Positions 54,180 to 64,000 of a DNA stretch of 64,000 bases are shown piece by piece. The translations under genes and the position numbers were made by a program. Within the stretch, counting starts at the first letter, position 1. Each line of letters begins with the position of its first letter. The notes under the pieces were generated by a model. It made no database searches. It had not been told where the DNA came from and saw only the letters and a list, made by a program, of their open reading frames with translations. The DNA lies in assembly GCF_033807575.1 (NCBI RefSeq), contig NC_084704.1:27629968-27693967 (forward strand), read 5' to 3'. Origin of the DNA: Cydia pomonella (taxonomy: Eukaryota > Arthropoda > Insecta > Lepidoptera > Tortricidae).

Positions 54180-55100
54180 AGCATGACAACATGACTTTGC
54201 AAGTTTGAGAAAAGCACTATACAAATCTCGGCGAGGAAAGGGTTGCCGGCCGTGTATCCCCATCCGTCTATATCTACTTGGCCTGCATCCCTTCGTTTCC
54301 CGGCCTCTATTGAAATGTACTATTAAACTATTATAATTTCAATAAGACTAACGGAAAAAGGTTTGCAAGTAGGTAATAAAAGTGCTGACGCTTTTAATTT
54401 ATAGCATTTACTTCGAAGGGGAGTCATATTTATTATTACGACTTTAAAATTGCTTCATATCGATATTGATAACATAAATATATGAACCACTGGCATTGGA
54501 CCAGCACCAGTGCCACTGGTACATAATTCCGCCGCCAAACAGGGGTATGCTGACGAGCTGGTGTTACGCAATAATGTCAGTGGCATATAGCAACCATTTT
54601 GAAATAATAATAACCATTTGGTCACTTCCGTAATTAGTACCTAAGCTGCTAAGGCCAAATGAACTAAAAACCTACGCTTATTTCAATAATGCCGCTAGTT
54701 CGGAACTACAACTTGTGAAATTACCAATTGCTCGATGACATGAAGCAAGCACGCAAGCTCCTGATAAACCAGTATCGACATCAGATAAAATTTGTTTGGC
54801 TTAGGCGGGAAAAAAATCTCATTTTAGAATAACGTTTTAAATCATCTACAATTAACCAGGATAAGTCGGAAAAAGGCGAACGTTTAAAATAACTCCAGAC
54901 TTTGAATTAAATAAATTAAATCTGCCTGTAAAGATTTGTGCTAGGTAAAGGGTACTTTGATACAAAAATTGCCTTGGGTGATTAAAGAACAAACCACGCG
55001 GCCAAAATCCACCATGGATATTCTTTACGACGGTTGTATTTTTATTCCTTAACGTAAAATAAATTACACCATTATTATTTTTAACTAGTAGGTAACTATA
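54180..55100. other. Spacer, no supported gene
   Basis: An imperfect palindrome, ACCACTGGCATTGG against CCAGTGCCACTGGT, is at 54485-54520. The 104-residue minus frame 54852-55166 has no motif. Confidence 0.4.
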
Positions 55101-55117
55101 CCTATGTATATTCAAAA

Positions 55118-55516
55118 TTGGTTGATTTGCAAAGCCAGTATTGTTTTCATTATCAATCAAAATCAATCTTCCTTGTCATATCCGGCAATGGTGATTCCAT
55201 CTCCATCAACAATTTTTATCCGTATTATGAAATGTCTCTTAATGTGGCTCGCAAAACCAAACTTTGTGTTGAAGACGCGTCTAGACGCGGTCACGTGATG
55301 CGCAACAGTCGAGTTACGGGTGGAATGTACGATGTCGAGTACCTACGTGTAGGAGGGCTTAGGTCGCTGCTGCTCAAATTCATCTACTATTTTATGAACA
55401 CTAGAACGCCATTCCGATCTTCATTAAGCACATACACTACAATGGAAGACACATTAAAAGACAAGGGAAGAAAACTGAATTATTTATTTGGGACAATTTT
55501 CCATTATCATTTATGA
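55118..55516 (+). other. Open frame of 132 residues, unknown identity
   Basis: The middle part (VISGNGDSISINNFYPYYEM, ARKTKLCVEDASRRGHVMRN, SRVTGGMYDVEYLRVG) has a balanced, non-repetitive composition unlike the AT-driven chance frames nearby. The downstream part after about 55345 is less convincing. It ends at the MITE boundary at about 55512. It may be a host exon or a piece of an unrecognised element; no domain is identified. Confidence 0.3.
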
Positions 55517-55650
55517 CGATCCATATCAAAAGGGACCTTATGGCGGCCGGCGGCGCTTACGTTGCGTAATGCCGCATTAGTATTGATGCGCCGCTAATAA
55601 CGGTGTAAGCGCCGACCGTAATAAGGTCCATTTTGATGTGGACTGTCACA
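55512..55650. mobile_element. MITE related to the 20317-20543 element
   Basis: The left end TGACGATCCATATCAAAAGG, then GACCTTATGGCGG, and the right end, on the opposite strand TGTGACAGTCCACATCAAAA, then TGGACCTTATTACGG, are inverted repeats of about 40 bp. The interior is GC-rich with GGCGCTTACG near both ends. It shares AAAAGGGACCTTAT with the 20.3-kb element. Confidence 0.75.
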
Positions 55651-55654
55651 TTTG

Positions 55655-56528
55655 GCCACGTTCGTGAACAGGACATTTATTCATAAGAAATATTTTTTCT
55701 CTTTATTACAAATCAGTAGTCTATTAAAGGTATTGTCGTATTTGGTCGTGCAAAATATTAATCATAAATTGTTAAAGAGAAAAAAAACTAGGAGGAAACT
55801 TATCTAGGTATGTCATTTTTTGCTTCCAGACCAAAAGCCAGATGATAAGCCGATTACAAATATACATATGTATATGTATACCAATATTGTTTGTTATTAC
55901 CAGTAATCGAGCGAGTGACTTTATTGGATTATGAGAAAAGTTTACTTTGTGTAATTAGGTCGATGGAATCGGCCGGGGACACAAAGTTTTTGATAGGAAG
56001 GTGATAAGAGGAAAAGTTTAATTGGTTATTTAAAAAAGCGGAGACGCTCGTTTTTATTGTTTATAATATTGCTAATTACGCTAGTTAACCTATTATTCAC
56101 GGTATTCTTACTCACTAGTTATAAGAATAAGTAGTGGGCGTTATATATTTGACATGTTTCATAACTCTAAATTACTATTTAGAATTAATATAAAAAATAA
56201 ATAAATAATCGGAATAAATTATGACAGTGCCACCTAGTGTAATAAACTAACACCAAAAGAACCATCCCTTGTCTTCCCTTCACTGAAAACTGTGACAAAA
56301 CGTCTTAAGTAATTTTTATGCACAAACACGAAAATACACTCGCAAACAAATAGGTAGCCTTTCGCTCTATAAATGCATATTATGTATCTATCTGTCCTGC
56401 TGGGGGTAAAAATACAATTAATAGTTCAAGTACGTAAATTAAGTATTCTCGTAAATAATTTCAACTAATTAGTCGGCTCATGAACTTAATTCAGGCGTAG
56501 GATAGAAGCGCTACCTCACCTAGGATCA
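55655..56528. other. Spacer, nothing recognised
   Basis: No supported feature. Confidence 0.45.
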
Positions 56529-56536
56529 CCACCATA

Positions 56537-57956
56537 TAGGGATTGCAAACCGGATTGATTTTCAATCCGGCCGGATCCGGCTGGATTTTGGCCATAATCC
56601 GGCCGGATCCGGCCGGACCGGATCCGGTTTGGTATAGGGATATCAAAATTAATTAAATGACATATTTTTTAGTTTTTTGCGTAATACGTATTCCTAAATC
56701 TATAATTTGAAGTTAATAAATAACTTCTTAACAATAAAATAACCCTTAGTAGTAAAAAGTGTGACCTTGTCAATATCACTTAAAAACCCAAATATGAAAT
56801 CGGTCATTTATTATATATAACCATTCACAAGTGCTCAAATTTTCGTTTACAATTATAAATTTGATTAGTTTCCAAAGCCCGGTAATGGGATGTGGGGTGG
56901 GAATTGGAACTATTTGAAATGACAAGTTTTCGTAACTGTTCCTTGATTGAATTCTTTGTAACGTTGACATCCATTCTAGTAAGAAAATAAGATATTTTAC
57001 TATTAACCAAAATGATATTAAATTTTCCCTCATTTTTTGCCCAAAAAGTAGTAGTCTGTATGATTTAAAAAAATTACCTTTTTTTTATTTACAGAAAAGT
57101 ATATTGGTCAAATTTTAGGGAATGGAACACGACTTACACGACACGACGATCTCATGTGAAAAATAATAGAGTGTAGAATTGAAATCCATCGCGGAAAGGG
57201 ACTCCTTAAGAAAAGTTACATGGATCAAATAAAGAATTGGCTAGACGTAGAGTAGCATGTACCATTAAGGAAATTGCATAAGATTGGATGAAATTGTAAA
57301 TACAAAAGATTCTCTCTCAAATTTGAATAGAAAATAAACAATATTTTATCATATATATATATATATATATATATAAACTCGAAGTAAACTAAAGATTATC
57401 AATGTTATCATTTCATTTCATACATTCGTTTTCAATACAAACTTACAATCTTATATTCATTCACACATGTAACACATATTGATTAGCCCAGCTCTAGTCG
57501 GTTGAGTACTGCCGACTTAATCCTGCTCATTTGTTTACTTTTAATCTCCTATCACAACATTATGACACTCTTTTCTTCTCTTTAGCATAAATTACAAATG
57601 CCTTCCATGGCATCTCCATCGTTTAATATTTCCTTCTATTACAGTATTTATGTAATCGTCGTATCGTGCCACCAACATGAAAGGCAACTTCTGTTCCCAG
57701 TCATCGTCATAATAAATATATTTTTATTTAACTAAATTTAAACGTTTTCATTCGTTTAGTGCTCTGTTCAAGTTCATACCTCTCATCCGTCGCCTTTTCC
57801 TCATCTAAACCGCACAGTGCGTGCTGTATTTAGGCGTTTTTTTTATTTGACCGGATCCGGTCCGGATCCGGTGATTTTTACCGGATCCGGTAGCTCCTGA
57901 AAAGTGCCGGATCCGGCCGGATTACCGGATCCGCCGGACCGGATTGCAATCCCTAC
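56537..57956. mobile_element. hAT-type non-autonomous transposon, copy 2
   Basis: Same termini as copy 1 (TAGGGATTGCAAACCGG and inverted TAGGGATTGCAATCCGG), with a perfect 8-bp duplication CCACCATA at 56529-56536 and 57957-57964. The GGATCC-rich ends are better kept than in copy 1. An (AT)n run of about 28 bp is at 57347-57375. Two blocks present in copy 1 (about 82 and 190 bp) are absent here, and a stretch near 57412-57455 is present only here. Confidence 0.9.
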
Positions 57957-57964
57957 CACCATAA

Positions 57965-58735
57965 TTATGTTAAATTGAGAAATTCATTCAATTATTATAC
58001 TTGTATCGTACGCATGTCATGATTTATTTATGTTTACATTTAAGATTGCAGTTAAATAATAATTATACCGTGACAACATTATTATGTTACCCCGATTAAT
58101 ACAGGGGTAGTTGGGAAAATAACATTATACTGTTGGCAACACGGTAGTTTTAGCAAGTGGTGGGGACACGGTAAATGTTGGACAGGCTCGTTCACTTGGG
58201 TTGAGGCCGTCAAAGAGGACGCAGCGTAATGAACTGGTTAGGTCAGAGTACCTGCAAGTATCCCGATTGTTGTAGTAGTAATAGTTTAGAGTAAACATGC
58301 GAGAGGAAGCACTATACGCACAATGCTCAAACTCATATGGAATGTATAGCAAAAGTAATAACACTGTACGAGTAGGCGGAGGCGGTATAATAGGGATGTT
58401 GACTAACATAAAATCAGCTTTTATTAGCATACTTTTGAAAGGATAACCACCTATAAAATTTATATGGAATACTTGCTCGTAACGTCGGGATCATTTTCCT
58501 TTTCTTTTTTAAGTTTTTCCTGATTTATCAAATGGAAATTGTGTCCAAAACAGGCTGAATTGAATTTATTTCGTGCAGGCTGTGATTTTGTTTTAATTAA
58601 GTCAACATAAGGATTTTTATATACGTAGTAGTTACTTACCTATTTTATTTATTTCCAATGATCGAGGGCGTAGGTTCGTGACCTTAATACAATGGTGGAT
58701 GACCACTTTCCTACCTGGATTTTGACATTATAGAA
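57965..58735. other. Spacer, no supported gene
   Basis: The 101-residue minus frame at 58125-58430 is open without a recognisable domain. Confidence 0.4.
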
Positions 58736-58737
58736 AA

Positions 58738-58885
58738 AAATACGTCGGTGGCAAACAAGCATACAGCGCGCCAGATGGTAAGCAGTCTCCGTAGCCTATG
58801 TACGCCTACAACTCCAGAGGAGTTAAATGCGTGTTGTCGACCCTAACACTCCGCACCCTCGTTGAGTTCTGGCAACCTTACTCAC
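58738..58885 (-). mobile_element. LINE 3'-end fragment
   Basis: ACGTCGGTGGCAAACAAGCA, GGTAAGCAGTCTCCGTAGCC, AACTCCAGAGGAGTT and CGACCCTAACACTCCGCACC read on the minus strand as a LINE 3' UTR, the same as 41485-41611. The coding part is absent. Confidence 0.65.
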
Positions 58886-58989
58886 CGGCAGCGACCGCGA
58901 AATTTAAACACATACAATTTGCAATTTTATTTTTACACAATTTAAAGTATATTGACAATAGCTATGCCTCTTCGTTTTATTTTTATTTT

Positions 58990-59275
58990 CTAATTATTAT
59001 AAGAGTAAGAGTTCATTTAGACGGCGCGCGAACTAGCATGCGATTTTAGTTACATTGCGGACTATTTAGGTTACATCCACTTTGCCAACCGATCAAATAC
59101 CGCAATGTAGGTAATGAAATTCGAATGCGAGTCCTCGCACAATCGGAATGAGCCCTTAGCTTTAAAAAAAATGTATGAAGTTTGTAATGGAGACCACGTT
59201 TGTATGAAGAACCCGTCATTCCCTTTCCTCTTAACGGAAATATTGTTGTGTGAGGTGGCAACTAAAGGAACATGT
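58990..59275 (+). repeat. Probable dispersed repeat
   Basis: GTTCATTTAGACGGCGCGCG, TTAGTTACATTGCGGACTAT and TACCGCAATGTAGGTAATGA form an inverted CATTGCGG/CCGCAATG pair. The short frames on both strands here mirror each other. Family assignment is by general resemblance only. Confidence 0.4.
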
Positions 59276-59641
59276 AGCGGTGGCACGTGTCGAGCTCGTG
59301 AGAGGGTCGGTACATAATGTGGCGTCCGGTCTGTCGCTTTTCTTTATTCATAAAGTGAAATTCGCTCCCGTCATCTATATTTCCTGACAAATATGATTTA
59401 GGTATCTTCAGAGCATGAATGAATTTCGTGCAATTGAAACACACGTGAGCTTCGTATTGCTCCTTCTTTGTTGGCGAGATAGTTTAAAAAATAAAAACCC
59501 AAGCCGGTTTGTAACAATCTGCTTTGATAAGTAAAGATAAAGATAGTTTATTATTCAAGAAGGCATATTACAATGCGCTTTTGAACGTCAAATAAAACTA
59601 CGCCAGCTCTAACCCTACACCTCTGACCAGAGAAGTTTTAA

Positions 59642-59661
59642 ACCCCCCCCCCCCCCCCCTC
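59642..59661. repeat. Poly(C) tract
   Basis: An uninterrupted run of about 18 C, the longest G/C homopolymer in the window; its length may be inexact in the assembly. Confidence 0.9.
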
Positions 59662-60037
59662 CTCAATTGAAGGAGGATATCCCAATATGAGACCGGCAAG
59701 AAACTTGGCGGGACATATGTTTTCAAACTATTACATGGATTACATAAGAAAAAATACAATTTAAATTACTAAAGAAATCATGCAATTACATACAGTAGGT
59801 AGGTACTTTTCATTATAGAAATTTGATTTAAAAATATATAGTAGAAGTGTCATATCAATTCTATAATACCTGGGCGACCGAGCTTTACTCGGTTATAATT
59901 ATTTACTGTAATATGGTGGTGTTTAGGTGATAATCTACATAAACTTAAAAACTAAAATGTGAACTGACAATTATTATTATTTACAATTGATCTCTGTGTA
60001 GAGCAGGTGTTTAATTTCAGTGATCCTAAAAACTGAT
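59662..60037. other. Spacer, nothing recognised
   Basis: No supported feature. Confidence 0.45.
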
Positions 60038-60135
60038 ATGATCACATTAAGGCTTTCCTTACGTTTTTAGGGTTCCGTTTTTTGCCATTTGGCTACGGAA
60101 CCCTAAAAACGTAAGGATAGCCTTAATGTGATCAT
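60038..60135. repeat. 41-bp near-perfect inverted repeat in GGGTTCCG-type sequence
   Basis: Arms 60038-60078 and 60095-60135 are reverse complements with one mismatch (GGCTTTCC against GGCTATCC) around a 16-nt spacer. The inner ends are AGGGTTCCGT and ACGGAACCCT, the words that end the GGGTTCCG dispersed repeats. Confidence 0.9.
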
Positions 60136-60139
60136 AGAT

Positions 60140-61595
60140 TATAGATTCGTCATGTACGTCTGTCTGTCCGATTATGTCACCGCCACTTTTTTTATTTAGG
60201 TCCTTTTTCAGAATGAAAGGTCAAAATATTAACCACCAAAGTCACTTACTTGTGATGTTATCCACATTAATTTGTTTGTTTTTTTCGATATTCGTAATCT
60301 CAACCTTTCTCAAACAGAAATATATATATAAGGTATAAGATACGAGTAAATACCAGCTGGTAAATACTTACCTACATTACGATATGTTTAGAGTTGACGT
60401 GAAAATAATGTCGATATTATGGAAGGAATGAAATCTCCAAGTACCAAAACGTGTCCGTCAAAAAACCTTATATAGGTGGCGCTACAATACCTAGAATATT
60501 TGAAAAAAAAAATGGTTGTCTGTACAGTCGGTTTACGGAAGATAATTTTGCGTGATAACGTCATAAGGAAACAACACAACAATATTGATGAAAAATTGCA
60601 TACTTTTATTTATGAATTGGATTGAATTATTATCACTGAATTATTATTATTTAGTATAATACAAAGAAGGAGTTACCATGGACATCTGTCCACAACGTGA
60701 CACTTTTTCGTGCATGCTACCGATGTTCATCAATTTATAAGACGTTATCACGTCAAAAAAATCAAATCATAGACAGCGCACTTTACACCGTCAATAACGC
60801 CTAAGAGGTTCTTAGCTATTATTTATAGCTGACAGCTGGACACCTTTGCAACAGTTCTGCCTATGGGGATTTCATTCCATACTCTACCTTCCATGGTCGA
60901 TATCGATAATTTTTGACATATAGCATCGTCACGTAATTCTAAAATATTATGTGAGCTGAATGAATAGTTAGCCTACATAATTTTAAAATTTTGTTAAGGT
61001 TATGTTATGTGTGTTATTAAAGTGGCTCGAATCAATGTTAGTGTAAATATTGAATATTTAGACTGTCAATAAAAATAACTGAATAAGTTTTGCAAGTAGG
61101 TAATGAAATAGCTGAGAATTTTAATGAACAACGTTTGTTACTAAAAGCTACCACAGTAGCTGCCATATACCTTCTTAAAGCAGCTTTTTTTTTACCGTGA
61201 AATGATTGAAGACGACAGTAAAATTCCATAAAGTAATAGGATTCAGCAAGCTTATTGATCCAACTGGTATTCAAATCATTAGAATTATGTCAATAAAATA
61301 GGACAGCCAATTATTTAGATCAAACGGCAACACGAAAGATAATGTAAACAACTTACTTAATGCCGGTGACGTGGATGAGTGGCACTGATATACAGATTCG
61401 TACCTTCTCGTAGCTATAGGATAGGAGGTATATAGTGAGGGATATCGATAAAATATATATACATTATTTCACGTTTTCTGGAACAAATTGTCTTTTAGTT
61501 GTAATAACACTAAATTGTAATAAAATTATCATAAACCGATAAGATTGGATTGAAATCTTAATCACAAAAATGTAGAAAACATCTAAGGTCCATTT
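60140..61595. other. Spacer, nothing recognised
   Basis: Short frames only, none with a family motif. Confidence 0.45.
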
Positions 61596-61705
61596 TATTA
61601 GGGTTTGTAGTTAACTAGAAACCCTTATAGATTCGCTATGTCCGTCTGTGTGTCCGTGCTCGGCTTAGTTCACTGACAGTTAGTGCTAGAAGGCTAGAAT
61701 TTATA
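61596..61705 (-). repeat. Dispersed repeat 'GGGTTCCG' family, copy H (fragment)
   Basis: TAGGGTTTGTAGTTAACTAG, AAACCCTTATAGATTCGCTA, TGTCCGTCTG and GTTAGTGCTAGAAGGCTAGA match the left end of copy E at 29055-29165. Confidence 0.65.
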
Positions 61706-62125
61706 TTGGGAATTTATAATTTATAGAATAGATATTGGGCTAGTTTCGTTAGTTTTTAGTTTGAATATTGAAGAAAACATCCATTTCAAGCATTGAAAAC
61801 GAAAAATACATAGGTAATTTGACGCTGCGAGATTTACTAATAAAGCAAGAACCGTGAATTTTAGCCTTTTACCATCAAAATCAAGTAAAAAATACTTAGG
61901 TAGTGGCGTAGGAAACTTTTGTACAATGGAGAACCAGCAAAAACGCCCAGTCTTTCTCAGAAAACGTGTTTTTAGCTTAGGCACTTCAATGAACTGGTAA
62001 ATAAGTCCCTATTACAAGCCCAGCTCGCTTTGGTGCAATTCTTTATTAGATGTCAAAACTGAAAGCCACCATATTGAAAATTGTACTTTACCTCTTTTAA
62101 CAATTAAAATTTGATTAATATATAA
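61706..62125. other. Spacer, nothing recognised
   Basis: No supported feature. Confidence 0.45.
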
Positions 62126-62129
62126 GTTT

Positions 62130-62328
62130 TGTTTGTTTGGGTGTGGGGTGTCGTTGCATAGGCCTTTTAAAACAAATATGCGTCTTGCAAAACTATCTTT
62201 TGGTAAAATAAATATATTCAGAATAAATCACTCTAAAAGGAAAAAGTGTACCCCGCCATTTTCACCGAAGGGTAACTACAGAAGCCTACACCGAGCATGG
62301 CCCGACATGCTCTTAGCCAGTTTATTTT
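62130..62328 (-). repeat. Dispersed repeat 'GGGTTCCG' family, copy I (fragment)
   Basis: TGTGGGGTGTCGTTGCATAG, GGTAACTACAGAAGCCTACA and GAGCATGGCCCGACATGCTC match the right half of copies E and F. Confidence 0.65.
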
Positions 62329-62329
62329 T

Positions 62330-63305
62330 AGATATTCTGGGTGGGACTAATCGGGTCTACTATTGTTGATATAAAAAATCTACTTCTGTCGTACACTGTC
62401 AAGGTCTCGTTCCATTAGGTACAAAAAAAGTCATGTCATTACCATGTCACAAGGTTTGCAAAATCACGACCTGTCAAAACAACGCGGCATTATAATGTTG
62501 CAAAAGAGTTATGCTAATGTCATTACACTCATTATAATCCAATGGCACCAACACATGTACCTGAAATATGATGATACGCAACAATTTCAACATATTTACG
62601 AAACTGTTTCGGTCCGTTGAGTTTCACATAATATTATTATACCCTTGTCGGGTTTGGGACCCTGTCCTGTTTGGTGTATCTACCTCAGTCATTCAAGGCG
62701 TTGAAAAATCGCGGTAAGATACGAGAAATTTTCCAAACGGCTCGTTTATTTTTCAAGTTTCTTTTGAAAAATAAAAAATGAATATCTAGTATTTCTTTTT
62801 TCTTGATAAAACTGAAAAAAAAAAAAACGAAAAATGTAAAATTTCCGAAAAAAGCATTTGATTTTTTTCCGGAATTTTCATCCCTAGACATTCATACAAA
62901 AAATTTGCGCGAACTTATAGAGTAGATATGTAAACAGATGTAGGGTCGATGTATGGGCCTTGTAGCTTAACTCAAATTATAATTAAATATAGCCTTTCGT
63001 CTTTCAAAATTTGACGCGGCGTGACATCGTCAACGACTGTCACTCGAGTCAAATTGAGCCCCAGGTTATACTCGAGTAGGTAAGGGTAAGTTTTGCTACT
63101 GTCTGTATATTTACCATTTATATAGTTAAGTTCTCTTCGAATAAGTGCTAAGTAATCGTTGTTATCATTATTAAAGATTTTATTTATAATTGAGAAATTT
63201 AAAGAGCAGGATGTATAATTATGTATTTCCGAAGGGCTTCCTTACACGAAGCTATAGTGTACTAATTGGTACCAGTGTAAGCTGCAGAGATAACTGACCC
63301 CTCCC
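62330..63305. other. Spacer, nothing recognised
   Basis: No supported feature. Confidence 0.45.
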
Positions 63306-63309
63306 TCTG

Positions 63310-63540
63310 CAAACAAATTTTCATTTCTCGTGCTGTGAAAGTGAGTCGTTTTCTAAAAAGTGTGAAGAAAATAATACGTTTCTGTACTCTACTCTAGAGC
63401 ACTGTACTTTCTACGTACGTGTTTTTATTTTTTTAACGATAAGCAATTAAAATTTTGGTTTTAAATTGATTTGTTGTACAATTTCCATTCTGATAACTAA
63501 CTTCCCATTCTATGTATAAATAAAAAAGTATCGTCAAGAA
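63310..63540 (+). repeat. Dispersed repeat (relative at 50870-51065)
   Basis: GTGAAAGTGAGTCGTTTTCT, AAAAAGTGTGAAGAAAATAA, CTCTAGAGCACTGTACTTTC and GTTGTACAATTTCCATTCTG parallel the 50.9-kb copy, with an AT-rich insertion near 63425-63465. Confidence 0.6.
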
Positions 63541-64000
63541 ATAGATACATGTAATTTATTTTCTTCGTATTCGAAATGAAAAGTGAGTGTTTAACTCGGG
63601 TGAAAGGCACCATTCCAGTGGAACCTGGAACATTGTGAAACAGACCCTTAGTATTGCAGAATATTTTATATTTAAATTTTTGCTCCTGGTGCGTGCAACG
63701 TCCTACGCGCAGTTTTCGCTACATCATAGCGATGAAATTCGAAGCAACCAACGTAAATATAAAAATTTTACAGAACGGCACTATTTTCTTAACATGATTT
63801 ATTTTCCTTCCATTCGAATATTTTCTTTTTGTTTTTATTTTTTTATTAGGTACAATCAGATTTTTAAAAACTAAAATATATTGACTAAATATTGTTTCAT
63901 GACTAAAGTATTTGATTTGTCGACCAGCTATTTTCAAGCTAAACTGAGCTAAGCTATTATTCAAATATAAAAATGAAATATGAGATGACTTTATTAAAAA
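63541..64000. other. Spacer at the window end, nothing recognised
   Basis: The open frame 63587-63874 shows no motif. The sequence is AT-rich up to the edge. Confidence 0.45.

Noticed and set aside
57347..57375. (AT)n tract as a regulatory or origin-like element
   Set aside because: It is a simple microsatellite inside the hAT copy. The matching place in copy 1 is a shorter interrupted tract.

Overview
The window looks like intergenic or intronic DNA from a lepidopteran insect (moth or butterfly). The basis is the AT-rich background, TTAGG-type repeat motifs, a tRNA-headed SINE and several non-LTR retrotransposon C-termini of kinds familiar from lepidopteran genomes, and many short foldback elements. 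I found no complete host protein-coding gene. Nearly everything that can be annotated is mobile or repetitive DNA, and species and chromosome cannot be told from the sequence.

The centrepiece is one full-length non-LTR retrotransposon on the + strand (30737-35990). It has a 5' UTR, an ORF1 (gag, three zinc knuckles), an ORF2 with endonuclease, reverse transcriptase, RNase H and a C-terminal Cys/His motif, a poly(A) tail, and a matching 9-11 bp target-site duplication. ORF1 and ORF2 lie in the same frame, separated by one stop codon and one further codon. ORF2 is broken by a single-base frameshift in a C tract just after the RT motif GTPQGSVLSP, so this copy is probably dead but young.

DNA transposons: a piggyBac-type relic (10719-12281) keeps TTAA duplications, 13-bp CCC-starting terminal repeats and two pieces of a minus-strand transposase. 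Two hAT-type non-autonomous copies (45005-46608 and 56537-57956) each have a perfect 8-bp duplication and GGATCC-rich ends. Several MITE-like foldback families are present, including a three-copy family with termini GTTTTACAGTACATATGG near 10.4, 15.3 and 24.6 kb.

Other retroelements: truncated 3' ends of at least four further non-LTR families, and two copies of a tRNA-derived SINE (4.7 and 50.3 kb) whose 3' tail resembles that of one of those LINEs.

Layout: 0-3 kb, LINE relics; 3-5.4 kb, hairpin repeat, SINE and a dispersed repeat; 5.9-9 kb, a nested repeat block with a roughly 60-bp TTAGG-containing minisatellite; 9.8-12.3 kb, MITE plus piggyBac; 14.4 kb, a 5S rRNA fragment inside a dispersed repeat; 16.6-17.8 kb, a large inverted repeat; 20-25 kb, MITEs, a dispersed repeat and LINE ends; 25-29 kb, little recognisable; 29-30.2 kb, two dispersed-repeat copies in the same orientation; 30.7-36 kb, the full-length retrotransposon; 39.4-43.2 kb, LINE ends and nested repeats; 44.6-50.4 kb, inverted repeat, hAT copy, tRNA-Met-like sequence, LINE ends and SINE; 51-64 kb, dispersed repeats, the second hAT copy and hairpins.

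Open questions are two coding-looking stretches near 54.0 and 55.2 kb and a 42-residue minus-strand frame near 36.5 kb, which could be host exons or unrecognised transposon pieces.
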